Both the position numbers and the translations under genes were made by a program. A stretch of 56,330 nt of DNA from the NCBI GenBank assembly GCA_003558985.1, contig PWNJ01000120.1:1-56330 (forward strand), read 5' to 3'. Positions within the stretch are counted from its first letter, which is position 1. The number at the start of each line of letters is the position of its first letter. The DNA is from a candidate division CSSED10-310 bacterium (GTDB lineage Bacteria; CSSED10-310). Of this stretch, positions 35,486-46,000 are shown piece after piece. The notes beneath the pieces were generated by a model. That model did not search any database, was not told where the DNA came from, and saw nothing but the letters and a program-made list of their open reading frames with translations.

Positions 35486-38400
35486 CTATAATCCGACAAG
35501 CCTGAATGCTGCCCAGCACATCGGTTCGGAATGTTCCGGTTGGTTTCGAAGTGTTTTTTGAGCATTTTGCAATGCCTGTGCCGGAGACATATTCTTCAAT
35601 ACCAGGTTTCGATAAAATTCATTCATTATCAGATAAGCGCTCTTGTCCGGAACACTCCACAAACTGCCAAGAATTCTTCGTGCGCCGGCCAGCAGAAACC
35701 CGGTAAATAAACCAATCCCTTCATCCGGCAGAAGATCAGTCTCGGCAATACCTGATTCACATGATGAAAGCACAACCAGTTCTGTCCCTGAAAGATTCAA
35801 ATCTCGCAATATGTCTGAAAGTGTCCAGACAGTTTCTTTTAACCCGGACTTTGAATAACTATCAGACTTGCCTGAACCAGACGGTTTCGAATCAGTTATT
35901 CCATGCCCGTCTGCATTTGTGAAAGTCAGCCGGGACGAATACGGATCGCCGGTATCAAACATCGCATGACAACAGAAATGCAGAATATCATATCCTGATG
36001 CGGCAGCATTGATTGCATCTGAAAGCGAATGGGTCCCGTCCAGACAATGTTTATTTTTAAACAGTGAGCTGATCGTTTCAATTTCTGTTCGAATCCATCT
36101 TAGATTTGGATCCGAATCGGAAATACCCAGAAACGACTTTTCTGATGAAGATTTCAGAGGTTTACCTGTGTTATTCACAAGCGAAAACGCAGGCAGATAG
36201 TTAATCTCAAACATATCCGCCAAATATGGTTTTTCAGGGGCGTCCAGATCACGAGCAAGATGAAATGGAAGTATATTCAATTCCTTATGCGTAACCAGAA
36301 ACAGACGCTTGACATTCAGTTTTTTCAGATATCGGATTGTTTCACTCATCAAATTTGTTGACAGGTTGTCCATAAGCGACAGCAAATCCTTGTTCCAGCG
36401 TGTGTATCTGTCAAACTGCATTTTAGAAAATTGCTGGAATTGGCTGATTGGAGGCAGTTCTTGTTGACGGTAATCATTCAATTCGGTATTCAATTGCAGA
36501 AATTGTCTGGCAATGGCGTTCAGGTGATCATACTTAAATGAATCAGCAAAGACTGTATGCACCACAGTTTGTTCGGGATTTCCCGACAGAATAACGCTAA
36601 ACGATCCGTATCGGGTTACATTGAATATGACAAAAGCGGTGTTTTCGGAATCCGGCAACAGTGTCGTCATATGATTAAATGTCACTTCGCTGGACAGAAA
36701 AGACGGCTCATATTGTCGAATCCTGTCTGAGAGGCTCTTCAAATCAGATAACGCCTTCCGCATTTCATCTGCAATCCCGGTAAAAGCACGATTCTGTATT
36801 CTGGATTGCTGTTCAGCGGTGAGTTGTCTGATTTTACTGATTAATTGTTTATATTCATCCTGATGATGTTTTTTTAAACTGTCAAAAACGATTTTATCAT
36901 AAGACATTCTGTCTTTGAATAATTGCATTTTACCAGTTTCCAGCCATTCCAGAGCTTCAGTGATGCGCCCGCATTTTGCCAGACACCAGGCGGCACGTGA
37001 ATACACCATTCCGGTTATTCTGACTCGCCGGCTTTTACTGGACAGGGTAATATCCAGCTTGCTTAACTCATTGTCTATTTTTCGAATTTCATTGAAAACA
37101 GGTATGGCGGCATTCCAGTCAGTCTGATTCATCAGTATCTCCGAGACTGCCACCAGAATCTCAAGGCGCTGACGCGGGAAATGGTCAAATGTAAATACAG
37201 ACAACGCTGCTTTCAGGTGATCAAGAGCGATGTTTTGATTGGATAAACCGGTGCCATCCGGCATATTTACCATTGCCAAAGCAAGGTTCTTGTTGATATT
37301 TGCCCACTCAATCGGTGTTGTTTTCATATTAAAAACAGTCAAAGCATTTCGGCAGTAATCAAGAACTGCCTGGATGTTTTCGTTCTTGCTGCCGATCGCA
37401 CGCTCACTATAAGCGGTAGCAAGATTAGCGTTTACTCTGGCCCAGCCAGATGGCGTTTTGTCTTTTGTGCGTATCTTCAGCGCTTCTTTGTAATGATGAA
37501 TCGCTGATTCGATACGATCAATCCCGGTTTGAGAGTTCCTGATACTGTCTTGTCTTCCCAGTTCAAGCATTGTGTTACCCAGATTTGTCTGAACCATTGC
37601 CCATTCATTCGGAAATGTCTGAATCGTAAACACCTCCAGCGATTGCTGCAGGTGCGCAACAGCAGATTCCAGATTCTCAGTGCGTTCACCCCGAATTCGT
37701 CTGGTAAACACCGTTGACATGTTAAGATGAGTTTTCGCCCGATAAACGGGGAAATCGAAATCTGAAAAGACGTCAAGAGACCTGTTATAGAATTGAATCG
37801 CCTTCTCCAGATTTTCGTTCTGATCACCCAGCGATCTTGATGAAAAAGCTATTGCCAGATTCATCAACGTGACAGCATGGTTCAACGGATGTGTATCAGC
37901 AGAATACCCTTCAAGCGCCTGCAAATAATGGTGAATAGACTGTTCGGCATTGTTAACATCCGGTGTTGCGGGAGCATTCTTCCATGCAATACCCAAATAA
38001 CTTTGAATACGAGCCCATTCAACCGGTATTAAATCGCGCCGGTATTCCTCCAAAGCCGCCTCACAACATCGGATTGCATTCACGCTGTTGGTTACAGCAT
38101 TTTTAGTCCGATTGGTCAAATGCGCGGCACACAGTTTCTGCTGCAACTCGCCCCAAAATAATGGATATCGTGAACGGTCAAGGTTTTTTATACCATTGTT
38201 CAAAAAATGAATTCTTTCATCAGCAGACAGCGGTTTTTCAGAATTTTCTATCTCTTGCAGTGTCCGGACATAAACTTCAGGAATACTTTCAAGAATACTC
38301 GGCTGCACACTATGCCCCTTGCCAAACAGGGTTGTGTCTATGCCGTTGGTAATACAGTTGTATAATAAATGTATTTTTTCAGATAATGATTGTACTTTAT

Positions 38401-38548
38401 TGAAGTCTGAAAATGCCCGCATTTCAGACCGCTCGTCAACTAATACCTGTAACAGTTTCTTATCCAGAATTTCCGGACAGGTTTTCAATAGTCTGTAACG
38501 AAGAAATACTCCGGGAGACTGAAAAAAATCCTTCAACAATGAATGCAT
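35486..38548 (-). CDS. TPR-CHAT caspase-like protease
   Basis: This 1020-residue cytoplasmic-type protein has no signal peptide. Its N-terminal ~480 residues are a chain of long TPR-like repeats (~50 residues, recurring ENLEKAIxxYxxSLxVF...FPxxWAxxxxNL), followed by a coiled helical spacer. A C-terminal CHAT domain (~720-1020) has the catalytic histidine in ILHFCCHA (H861) and cysteine in VVLSSCESG (C930). CHAT proteases are clan CD peptidases related to caspases and separase. They often work in bacterial immunity or regulated proteolysis with a partner sensed by the TPR array. No obvious partner or substrate gene is beside it; the synthase operon lies directly downstream on the same strand. 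GAGGGGG precedes the ATG. Confidence 0.85.
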   Translation of the reverse strand: MHSLLKDFFQSPGVFLRYRLLKTCPEILDKKLLQVLVDERSEMRAFSDFNKVQSLSEKIHLLYNCITNGIDTTLFGKGHSVQPSILESIPEVYVRTLQEIENSEKPLSADERIHFLNNGIKNLDRSRYPLFWGELQQKLCAAHLTNRTKNAVTNSVNAIRCCEAALEEYRRDLIPVEWARIQSYLGIAWKNAPATPDVNNAEQSIHHYLQALEGYSADTHPLNHAVTLMNLAIAFSSRSLGDQNENLEKAIQFYNRSLDVFSDFDFPVYRAKTHLNMSTVFTRRIRGERTENLESAVAHLQQSLEVFTIQTFPNEWAMVQTNLGNTMLELGRQDSIRNSQTGIDRIESAIHHYKEALKIRTKDKTPSGWARVNANLATAYSERAIGSKNENIQAVLDYCRNALTVFNMKTTPIEWANINKNLALAMVNMPDGTGLSNQNIALDHLKAALSVFTFDHFPRQRLEILVAVSEILMNQTDWNAAIPVFNEIRKIDNELSKLDITLSSKSRRVRITGMVYSRAAWCLAKCGRITEALEWLETGKMQLFKDRMSYDKIVFDSLKKHHQDEYKQLISKIRQLTAEQQSRIQNRAFTGIADEMRKALSDLKSLSDRIRQYEPSFLSSEVTFNHMTTLLPDSENTAFVIFNVTRYGSFSVILSGNPEQTVVHTVFADSFKYDHLNAIARQFLQLNTELNDYRQQELPPISQFQQFSKMQFDRYTRWNKDLLSLMDNLSTNLMSETIRYLKKLNVKRLFLVTHKELNILPFHLARDLDAPEKPYLADMFEINYLPAFSLVNNTGKPLKSSSEKSFLGISDSDPNLRWIRTEIETISSLFKNKHCLDGTHSLSDAINAAASGYDILHFCCHAMFDTGDPYSSRLTFTNADGHGITDSKPSGSGKSDSYSKSGLKETVWTLSDILRDLNLSGTELVVLSSCESGIAETDLLPDEGIGLFTGFLLAGARRILGSLWSVPDKSAYLIMNEFYRNLVLKNMSPAQALQNAQKTLRNQPEHSEPMCWAAFRLVGL

Positions 38549-38772
38549 AACCCCCTCTTTCCCTTAACAAATATACAGATTTGAAAGAATATGAAAAGCA
38601 AAAAGATTATCCATGCATAGATAACAAAAACTGGCATTTCCCTGAATGTTGGTTTATATTTTCATGGTTGATATCGAACATCGCGGAAAACAAAAAAACA
38701 AATTCCAGATTTTAGATTTTTCTGCGACTATATATGGATTGGTTTGAATGTGATGAATAACGGGGGGCGCTT

Positions 38773-40140
38773 ATGATGTATCGATTGAAACAATTTTTTA
38801 TTCCATTGTGGATTGTGTTATTCCTGCATGGTTTTAACGCGAACGCTGTGTATGCAGACAATTTTTGTGTGGGTCCCTACTATCCAGATGAACCCACTCC
38901 AACACCAACAGGTTCGCCGGAGCCTGACGATTACTTCGTGCTTGATTTCCCTAACAACGCAGACGACATGGTTGTAATTCCACACGATGAAAGCCTTAGT
39001 TTTGCTGGTGACAGTTTTACAATTGATTTCTGGATGTATCCCCGCACCCTCCAGGACAACTCGCTGGTCTATAAATGGGGCGAAGACCCAACGCCTGTCG
39101 ATGATGAATATCTGATACAAATGACCTCTTCAGGAGCAATAAACTTTTCTTTGAATGGCTGGGGAAATTGGTTTGCATCGACCGGAACGGTTCAGGCCGG
39201 CCGGTGGACCCATGTCGCGTGTGTATATGATGCTGATGCACAGGTGGGCACAGTCTGGCTGAACGGCATCAACGCGGGATCAGCAACACTGACGCCATTG
39301 AATTATACAACAAACGTTTCATTGCGTTTCGGTGGAATGACGCACACACTCAGCGCTTTCGACGGCTACCTTGATGAAATCCGTATTTCTGATATTATTC
39401 GGTATTCAACCCCGTTTGATCCGCCCTGTCGCCATACACCAGACGAACGCACACGCGGTTTATGGCATTGTGATGACGGCTCGGGCACATCGCTGACAGA
39501 CAGCTCAGGCAATGCCAATACCGGAACATTGCTGGGTATGACCAGTTTTTCTCCAGATCCGGAATACTGCAATCCCGATACAACACCAACCCCAACAGCC
39601 GAACCTACTGATACACCAACCTCAACCCCCACAACCGAACCATCGGCAACCCCAACGCCCGTGCCACCCACCGCGACACCTTCACCGCCACCCACGATTA
39701 CACCATCACCGACTCCGACACTTACTCCGGAAGCAACTCAAACACCAACGCATCCGCTAAAGATCACGTTGGATATGCCCAAACAGCATTATTATGCCAA
39801 TGATGAGTTCTATCTGAATTGTGAACTGTCACTGACAACGGGAACTCCGGTTGCCGGGCGTTTATTTGTCCTGTTGGAGGTTGCCGGGCTGTATTACTAT
39901 TATCCGTCCTGGCGTCGCTTTGAATGGTCTGACCTGTTTAATAAAGACAAGGATGAGTGGAGTGTGCCAATGACCGTTCTTGAAGACACAACCGAAATCG
40001 TTCTGGAGGCTTTCAAGATGCCGTTTTGGCCATTTCCAATGACCGGATGTTACTTTTTGTCAACATTTACGGATCACGAAGTAACTGTGTTGTTAAGCAA
40101 TATTGATGAAGTAGAATGGGGGTTCGGCGGCGAACCGTGA
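38773..40140 (+). CDS. Exported LamG protein with Thr-Pro linker and a shared C-terminal domain
   Basis: This 455-residue protein has a signal peptide (~1-28), a short TPTPTGSPEP spacer and a LamG/concanavalin-like jelly roll (~48-255; FTIDFWMYPRT, GRWTHVACVYD, LDEIRISD). A ~60-residue Thr-Pro linker follows, then a 128-residue C-terminal domain (328-455) rich in aromatics ([10 protein letters not shown]) ending VEWGFGG. The same terminal domain without gaps closes the protein at 41889-44033. LamG domains bind carbohydrate or protein ligands outside the cell. The C-terminal domain is not one I know and could be a surface-anchoring or sorting module. The gene faces away from CHAT and converges with the MATE gene. 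Confidence 0.75.
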   Translation: MMYRLKQFFIPLWIVLFLHGFNANAVYADNFCVGPYYPDEPTPTPTGSPEPDDYFVLDFPNNADDMVVIPHDESLSFAGDSFTIDFWMYPRTLQDNSLVYKWGEDPTPVDDEYLIQMTSSGAINFSLNGWGNWFASTGTVQAGRWTHVACVYDADAQVGTVWLNGINAGSATLTPLNYTTNVSLRFGGMTHTLSAFDGYLDEIRISDIIRYSTPFDPPCRHTPDERTRGLWHCDDGSGTSLTDSSGNANTGTLLGMTSFSPDPEYCNPDTTPTPTAEPTDTPTSTPTTEPSATPTPVPPTATPSPPPTITPSPTPTLTPEATQTPTHPLKITLDMPKQHYYANDEFYLNCELSLTTGTPVAGRLFVLLEVAGLYYYYPSWRRFEWSDLFNKDKDEWSVPMTVLEDTTEIVLEAFKMPFWPFPMTGCYFLSTFTDHEVTVLLSNIDEVEWGFGGEP

Positions 40141-40190
40141 TGTTTATCGCACGATAACTGAGTACAAACCGAAGAATCGTTACAACGTGT

Positions 40191-41555
40191 TTACGGTCTG
40201 ACCGGCTCAACAGGCGCGACTGCGGGTTTGACAAAGATTCGTTTTTTCCATTTGCCGGTAAAAAAGTATAGCGCCGACAAAAGCGCTCCGGCAAACCACG
40301 CAACAGGTATTCCCCACCAGATACCGTCTGTTCCAATTCTTGCCGACAGATATGCTGAAACCGGTATTCGAATCAGCCATAGAGACAGCAACGTAATGAA
40401 CATAGGAATCAAAGTGTCTCCAGCGCCGCGTAGAGCGCCATTAAAAATGAACATAATCATGAATGCAATATAGAAGCCGCCGACAATAACCAGATATTGT
40501 CTTCCGATATCAATGACAGCCTGATCATGAGTAAACAGTCGTATCAGATGATTGCTGAAAGTGATGACCAGAAATGAAATAAATGCGGCTATTGCCAGCG
40601 ACATAAGCATACCCGTTTTGATTGCTGTTCTGACCCTGTCATGTTTTCCGGCGCCGATATTCTGGCCAACAAACGTTGACATGGCCATGGACAGATTCAT
40701 CGCCGGCATCATCATGAATGAATCTATTCGGCCGGCGGCAGTGTAAGCGGCGATTGCATCAGACCCGAATTGTGTGACAATTCTAAGCAGAGCCATCATA
40801 CCCGTTGCAACAAGCATCTGCTGTGCTCCGGTCGGCAGACCGATTTTCAGACTGTTGACAAAGAGTTCTCTGTCAAACCGTAACTTAAGATAATTGACGC
40901 GAAACAGAGGATTTTTCCGATGCAGATAAACAATACCTCCAATAAAGGAAAACCCCTGGGCGATAACCGTTGCGGCCGCTGCCCCACGTATTCCCCAGCC
41001 GAACACCAGAATAAACAGCAAATCAAGGCCTATGTTCAGAAACGATGCCAGAATCAACAGATATAACGGTGTTTTGGAATCTCCCAGTCCTCGCAGAATA
41101 GCGCTGATAGCATTGTAGCCGAACAACAAAATCAGACCGCCAAACATAATATTCAGATACAGTTTTGTGTTGACATAGACATCATCCGGTATATCCAGAA
41201 TGTTTAAAATAAAGTCATTCATCAGCAATCCGATAACCGTCAGTGAAACTGAGGTTATGAACAGAAACACGTAGGCTGTTTCGATACAGAGTTTCACCTT
41301 TTCAAAGTTTTTCGCGCCGTAATTTTGTGAGATCAGAACGGTTATACCCATTGTTGCGCCTATAGTCAGCGCTATCAACAAAAACATGACCGGAAATGAC
41401 GCTCCAACAGCCGCAAGGGCTTCCTTTCCCAGAAATCGGCCAACAATAATGGAATCGGTGACATTGTATAACTGCTGAAAAACACTTCCGATAAACATCG
41501 GAATTGTAAACACCAGAATCAGCCTTGCCGGGCCGCCTTTGGTCATATCTATCAT
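40191..41555 (-). CDS. MATE-family efflux transporter
   Basis: This 454-residue membrane protein has the twelve-helix MATE topology in two repeats. The N-terminal half contains IPMFIGSVFQQLYNVTDSII and FLGKEALAAVGASFP. The second half begins near LKIGLPTGAQQML. MATE proteins export cationic drugs, metabolites or lipids using Na+ or H+ gradients. GGGAG lies 4 nt before ATG 41555. It lies between two related secreted-protein genes in the opposite direction. It may be an insertion between former tandem duplicates, or its location may be incidental. Confidence 0.88.
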   Translation of the reverse strand: MIDMTKGGPARLILVFTIPMFIGSVFQQLYNVTDSIIVGRFLGKEALAAVGASFPVMFLLIALTIGATMGITVLISQNYGAKNFEKVKLCIETAYVFLFITSVSLTVIGLLMNDFILNILDIPDDVYVNTKLYLNIMFGGLILLFGYNAISAILRGLGDSKTPLYLLILASFLNIGLDLLFILVFGWGIRGAAAATVIAQGFSFIGGIVYLHRKNPLFRVNYLKLRFDRELFVNSLKIGLPTGAQQMLVATGMMALLRIVTQFGSDAIAAYTAAGRIDSFMMMPAMNLSMAMSTFVGQNIGAGKHDRVRTAIKTGMLMSLAIAAFISFLVITFSNHLIRLFTHDQAVIDIGRQYLVIVGGFYIAFMIMFIFNGALRGAGDTLIPMFITLLSLWLIRIPVSAYLSARIGTDGIWWGIPVAWFAGALLSALYFFTGKWKKRIFVKPAVAPVEPVRP

Positions 41556-41888
41556 GACGCTCCCTTTTCAGTGTGCCGAATTACAGAGCACGGAATTAAT
41601 GCATGTCTATGCTCATCCCGAAAGTGGCTTTTTCGATATATGTCAGGTGCATCGGTTTGTCAATCGCGGCGGCAGGCCTGCTGCGCAGCCGACGGGGCGA
41701 ACAGGAGAAACGGTGAAAAGGGGCGGATTTGTGAAACTGCATTCGACATGTGTCAGACTTTTTGTTATTTTAGGGTTATTGTGGTTCGGGATTTGTGCAA
41801 GAATAACATTTGTATTGATTTTTGTATCAGCAACACACGTTTTGTATTGATCCGTTATTAAGGAGTCGGATGTTATGAGGAGGATGCC
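41556..41888. other. Intergenic region upstream of the NHL-LamG gene
   Basis: These 333 bases separate the divergent MATE and NHL-LamG genes. A short frame opening at a GTG near 41713 and ending 41850 would encode a ~45-residue hydrophobic peptide, but it has no clear family match and I do not call it. The last 15 bases contain GAGGAGG (41877-41883), the ribosome site of the next gene. I see no clear promoter pair or hairpin. Confidence 0.5.
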
Positions 41889-44033
41889 ATGTATCAACTG
41901 AAAAATCTGTTCGTTTTTTTTATTTCAATACTAGTAGCCGGAACAGTTGCAACGTGCGTGAATGCGGAAACCTTTTTTGCAAACGAATATGAATTTGTTT
42001 CAGAATTCGGTAGTCATGGCAGTGGTCCCGGTCAGTTTGGAACAGATTTGGGCCCCAGGGGCATTATTGTCAAAGACGGCATCATTTTTGTTGGAGACTA
42101 CGGCAACCAGAGAATACAAAAGTTCACTTTGTCTGGAGAGTATATTGACCACTGGTCATCGGGATATATGGCACAACTGGCAGAAAAAGACGGGTATTTG
42201 TTTCAACTGGCGCCGACCGGCTCGATTAAAAAATGGACACTTGAGGGTCTGGAGGTGGACTCGGTAACTTTTTCAATACCGGCATGGTCAGCAGGTATGA
42301 CCATGGACAGTGACAATAATCTTCAAGTCAGTATTGCCGTGAATAAACATGTTCGAAAATACAATACGGATTTGGATTTTTTAGGTGAATATTCAGTTCC
42401 CGAAGGGTGCGGGAATGACATTCATGGTTCGGCTGACGGTCATGTTTATTTTTCAACTGAAGAACAGGAGTTTGCCAAATACGCGAATGACGGTGAAGAT
42501 ACCGAATGGCGCCGTCCCCGTAATAATACCAGCTTGCTATACATCACCAGCGGCGGTGACTTTGCCGTACGTGATAATGATTTGCAGCAAATATTGTTTT
42601 ATGATTCTGAATGGAACCTGATAACAACTCTGGGAACACCCGGTGGGGGAAACAGTCCCGGCGATTTCGGATTTATTCGTGAAATCACGCTTGATGAAAA
42701 CGGGTATTTGTATGTCTCGGACGGCAACCCCAATTACAGAATTCAGATTTTTGCTCCAGCCGGTGAGCCTTCACCAACCCCAACAGCAGAACCAAATCAG
42801 GATTGCTGGCCGGTTACAAGTCAGACTCATGCATTGTACAAATTTGAAGAGAATGCCCTGGATGCGGGTCCCAATGAATTTCATGGCACAGCACATTCAG
42901 CACTCTGGTCACAGGACAGCGCTTGTGGAGATTATGCATATCAAAATCAAAGGACTATAAGTAATTACATAGAATTACCAGCAGATGTTTTAAACACAAT
43001 TGGTTCGAGTTGGGGTATTCGGGCTCATTTAAAGTTAACCGGACATGGAAACAATGGCAACGAGTTAACATTTTTGTGCTTTAAAAGTGGCATTAATTCT
43101 CATGCGGTTTCAATTGGCGAGAGTCCGGACTGGGTTGACTGCAGTTTTCTTACTTTACTCGATAATGAACACAGTCTGTGTATTGATGGCTTGACTACCG
43201 GTGTGTATTACGTTTACGAACTCCGCTATACAAACAATGATGGCTATGCAAGGGTTTTTCTTGACAATGTTCTACAGGATGAAGTTTTTATAGGTTACAA
43301 TCCTCTGACAACACACGATACGTTATATGTTGGTAAAGGTATGTTTGGAAATGAGAATCGTCCCTGGTGGGGCAGAATAGATCATCTTGAATTTCTGGAC
43401 ATTGATGAGACATCAACACCAACCCCGACACCGACAGATACACCGTCGCCAACAGACACACCAACTCCCGAACCCACAAACACACCAATACCCTCAGATA
43501 CACCCACTCCCGAACCAACCGTGACACCAACAGCGACCAATACTCCAACACATATTCCAACCAATACTCCGACATATACGCCAACCGAAACACCGATACC
43601 ACCAACCCCGACACCCGCTCCAACCCATTCACCTACTCCGACTTATCCGATTGAGCTGGCGCTTGATATGCCTTTGGATCACTATTACAAAGATGACGAA
43701 TTCTACCTGAACTGCCATATAACCCTTCATTCTGATACTCCAGTCTCCGGCCGGTTTTTTGTGCTGATGGAGGTCAACGGCCTGTATTACTATTATCCGT
43801 CCTGGAGACAATTCAACTGGTTTGATCTTTTCGATGATAATAAAGACGAATGGAGTATATCCATGACTGTTCTGGATGATACAACGGAGATTGTTCTGGA
43901 ATCATTCAAAATGCCCTTTTTCCCGTTTTCAATGACCGGCTGTCTGTTCATGACAACGTTCACGGATAAGGATGTGACGGACTTGATTGGCAATATCGAT
44001 ATTGTAGAATGGGGTTTCGGCGGCGTACCCTGA
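41889..44033 (+). CDS. Exported NHL-repeat + LamG protein with the same C-terminal domain
   Basis: This 714-residue protein has a signal peptide (~1-26), then an NHL-type beta-propeller region (~30-295; [40 protein letters not shown]). A LamG-like domain (~310-515), a ~70-residue Thr-Pro linker and the 128-residue terminal domain (587-714) follow. That terminal domain is 88/128 identical to the end of the 38773-40140 protein. The two N-terminal regions differ, so the pair arose by domain shuffling around a common tail. GAGGAGG sits 5 nt before the ATG. Likely extracellular or cell-surface; ligand unknown. Confidence 0.75.
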   Translation: MYQLKNLFVFFISILVAGTVATCVNAETFFANEYEFVSEFGSHGSGPGQFGTDLGPRGIIVKDGIIFVGDYGNQRIQKFTLSGEYIDHWSSGYMAQLAEKDGYLFQLAPTGSIKKWTLEGLEVDSVTFSIPAWSAGMTMDSDNNLQVSIAVNKHVRKYNTDLDFLGEYSVPEGCGNDIHGSADGHVYFSTEEQEFAKYANDGEDTEWRRPRNNTSLLYITSGGDFAVRDNDLQQILFYDSEWNLITTLGTPGGGNSPGDFGFIREITLDENGYLYVSDGNPNYRIQIFAPAGEPSPTPTAEPNQDCWPVTSQTHALYKFEENALDAGPNEFHGTAHSALWSQDSACGDYAYQNQRTISNYIELPADVLNTIGSSWGIRAHLKLTGHGNNGNELTFLCFKSGINSHAVSIGESPDWVDCSFLTLLDNEHSLCIDGLTTGVYYVYELRYTNNDGYARVFLDNVLQDEVFIGYNPLTTHDTLYVGKGMFGNENRPWWGRIDHLEFLDIDETSTPTPTPTDTPSPTDTPTPEPTNTPIPSDTPTPEPTVTPTATNTPTHIPTNTPTYTPTETPIPPTPTPAPTHSPTPTYPIELALDMPLDHYYKDDEFYLNCHITLHSDTPVSGRFFVLMEVNGLYYYYPSWRQFNWFDLFDDNKDEWSISMTVLDDTTEIVLESFKMPFFPFSMTGCLFMTTFTDKDVTDLIGNIDIVEWGFGGVP

Positions 44034-44096
44034 TTTTTGGGGAATACCGCTTGTCATACTATTTGAAAACCCTGTCTGCAGTAAACAAAGGTATAT

Positions 44097-44855
44097 ATGC
44101 ATTCATTCGACACGTCCAACAGCAAATTTCCATGGTATCGTCAGTCTTTTGGTGATTTGTATCCAATAGTATATGCACATCGCAATTCAGAAGCTGCCGA
44201 TCGTGAAATACGATTGATGTCGCAATGGATTGGCCTGACTCCGGGTCATATCGTTCTGGATGCCTGTTGCGGTGACGGCCGACATTTACAGTCTTTGTTA
44301 CAGTTGGGCTGTGCTGGCTACGGTTTTGACCTGTCTTCTGAACTGGTTATCCGCGCACAATCCAATTCGGTCACACAAAACAGAGTTTGCCGGGCTGACA
44401 TACGAAACATACCCTTTGCTCCGGTTTTCGATTATGTGTTCAATCTTTTCACAAGTTTCGGTTATTTTTACGATGACCGTGAGAACCAGGCCGCATTGAA
44501 ACAAATGGTATCCTGTCTGAAACCCGAAGGAACATTGATACTGGACCATATGAACACCGGTCGTATTCGGCGGACACTGGTTGAAAAGTCTGAATCCCGA
44601 ACCGGTCAGTATCACATCGTTCAGCATAGGCGTTTTGTCGGCAATCGTGTGCAGAAACGGATAGAAATTCAAACGTCTGAAGACAGAACACACGTGTTTA
44701 ATGAAGATGTCCGAATGTTTTCACCGAACGAAATCATTCAACTGGCAGGCATTTGTGGTCTGATAGATATTTCACTCCACGGCAGTTTCTGTGGTAGCAC
44801 GTTTGATGAGAGCTCCGAACGAATGATTCTTAGGGCCCGGCGCCCTTGCCGCTGA
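44097..44855 (+). CDS. Class I SAM-dependent methyltransferase
   Basis: This 252-residue protein has motif I VLDACCGDGRHLQSL (about 54-68), then GYGFDLSSE and the conserved YVFNLFTSFGYFYDDREN. The latter is typical of small-molecule methyltransferases of the Methyltransf_25/11 group. AAAGG precedes the ATG. Its last 26 bases overlap the 3' end of the convergent serine acetyltransferase gene, an unusual tail-to-tail overlap. The substrate is unknown. Confidence 0.75.
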   Translation: MHSFDTSNSKFPWYRQSFGDLYPIVYAHRNSEAADREIRLMSQWIGLTPGHIVLDACCGDGRHLQSLLQLGCAGYGFDLSSELVIRAQSNSVTQNRVCRADIRNIPFAPVFDYVFNLFTSFGYFYDDRENQAALKQMVSCLKPEGTLILDHMNTGRIRRTLVEKSESRTGQYHIVQHRRFVGNRVQKRIEIQTSEDRTHVFNEDVRMFSPNEIIQLAGICGLIDISLHGSFCGSTFDESSERMILRARRPCR

Positions 44856-45807
44856 CCGGCACGCCCCGCGTGGCCTGTTTCTGAGTTATTTTGCTGTTTG
44901 CAGGCACGCTTTTGGTGAGCCATACATTTCCACCGATAACAGAACCGGTTCCAATTGTAATTCGCCCCAGCAATGTAGCTCCGGAATAAACAACCACGTT
45001 GTCTTCAATAACAGGATGCCGGTCAATACCCTTCACCGGTTTGCCGTCCTTGTCCAGAGGAAACTTCAAAGCTCCCAGAGTAACTCCCTGAAACAGTCGG
45101 ACATGACTGCCGATTTTGCAGGTTTCACCAATAACAATTCCGGTACCGTGATCCATGAAGAAGTGATCCTCAATTTCAGCTCCCGGATGAATATCTATTC
45201 CTGTAATACTGTGAGCGTGTTCAGAAATTATACGGGGAATCAGCGGTACTTTCAGTTTGTATAACTCATGCGCAATACGATGATTGGTTATAGCCAGTAA
45301 CCCCGGATAACAGAAAATAACCTCATCAGGGGACATTGCAGCCGGGTCCCCTTCATAGGCCGCCTGAACATCCGTGATCAGATAACGCCGAATATGTGGC
45401 AGGCGCACCAGCAGTTTCTCTACAACACTTTTTGCCCTGTTAATACAATCATCCCGCAACACACAGCATTTATCATTCGGGCATTCAAAACAGTATCCCC
45501 GGGCAATCTGATCTTCCATCAGGTTCCGTGTCTGATCAAGAATCGTACCCATGTAATACGGCAGAGTTTCATCGGTCAGATCGGTAGGGCCAAAGTATCC
45601 CGGAAACAGCGCCATACGAATGTTTTCAACAATTTCAATGACGCGACTTCGGGATGGAGCCAGATGACGGGTCGGTTTACGACGCAAACGTGCCATCTTC
45701 CCGGTTGCCGCAGAACACAGATCGTAAACTACAGATGTGACAAGTCCATCATCCGCAGATGTGAATGATGCGCTTTTATGCTTGTTTAAACCCTTTGAAA
45801 AAGTCAT
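44830..45807 (-). CDS. cysE: Serine O-acetyltransferase (EpsC type)
   Basis: This 325-residue enzyme transfers acetyl from acetyl-CoA to L-serine, the first step of cysteine synthesis. The N-terminal helical domain has YFGPTDLTDETLPYYMG and a Cys-rich spot (FECPNDKCCVLRDDC). The catalytic hexapeptide domain contains GIDIHPGAEIEDHFFMDHGT and IGSHVRLFQGVTLGA, ending in GNVWLTKSVP. This longer form is the EpsC/SrpH type rather than E. coli CysE (273 residues). AGGAG lies just before the ATG. A partner O-acetylserine sulfhydrylase is not in the window. Confidence 0.88.
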   Translation of the reverse strand: MTFSKGLNKHKSASFTSADDGLVTSVVYDLCSAATGKMARLRRKPTRHLAPSRSRVIEIVENIRMALFPGYFGPTDLTDETLPYYMGTILDQTRNLMEDQIARGYCFECPNDKCCVLRDDCINRAKSVVEKLLVRLPHIRRYLITDVQAAYEGDPAAMSPDEVIFCYPGLLAITNHRIAHELYKLKVPLIPRIISEHAHSITGIDIHPGAEIEDHFFMDHGTGIVIGETCKIGSHVRLFQGVTLGALKFPLDKDGKPVKGIDRHPVIEDNVVVYSGATLLGRITIGTGSVIGGNVWLTKSVPANSKITQKQATRGVPVSGKGAGP

Positions 45808-46000
45808 ATAAAACTCCTGTTATGCGTGCAGAACAAAACGTATTTTAAGCTGGTCATCGAACACCATTACCCGCGTTCGAAAACACCCTTGAAAAATACA
45901 TGGATTTCAGGATTCAATCAAGCAACGCTGACAGCCGCGATCAATATGCTTCTTCTGTTGCGATAAACATCTTTGTTCCCGGACGTAGAAGTTCTTTTTT

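Noticed and set aside
39366..39695. Gly/Val-repetitive minus-strand ORF opposite the Thr-Pro linker
   Set aside because: It is the mirror of the ACACCAACC-type codons of the linker; Val/Gly repeats follow from that and no start signal is present. The same applies to 43382-43564.
40191..41555. MATE gene as part of a mobile island
   Set aside because: No terminal repeats, integrase, tRNA target or obvious composition change was seen around it.
41713..41850. ~45-residue hydrophobic ORF upstream of the NHL-LamG gene
   Set aside because: GTG start with no convincing ribosome site, no recognisable family and many cysteine/aromatic codons typical of AT-rich non-coding sequence.
43410..43640. Short-period repeats that could look like CRISPR or a minisatellite
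   Set aside because: They are in-frame Thr-Pro codons of a protein linker, without unique spacers or a leader.
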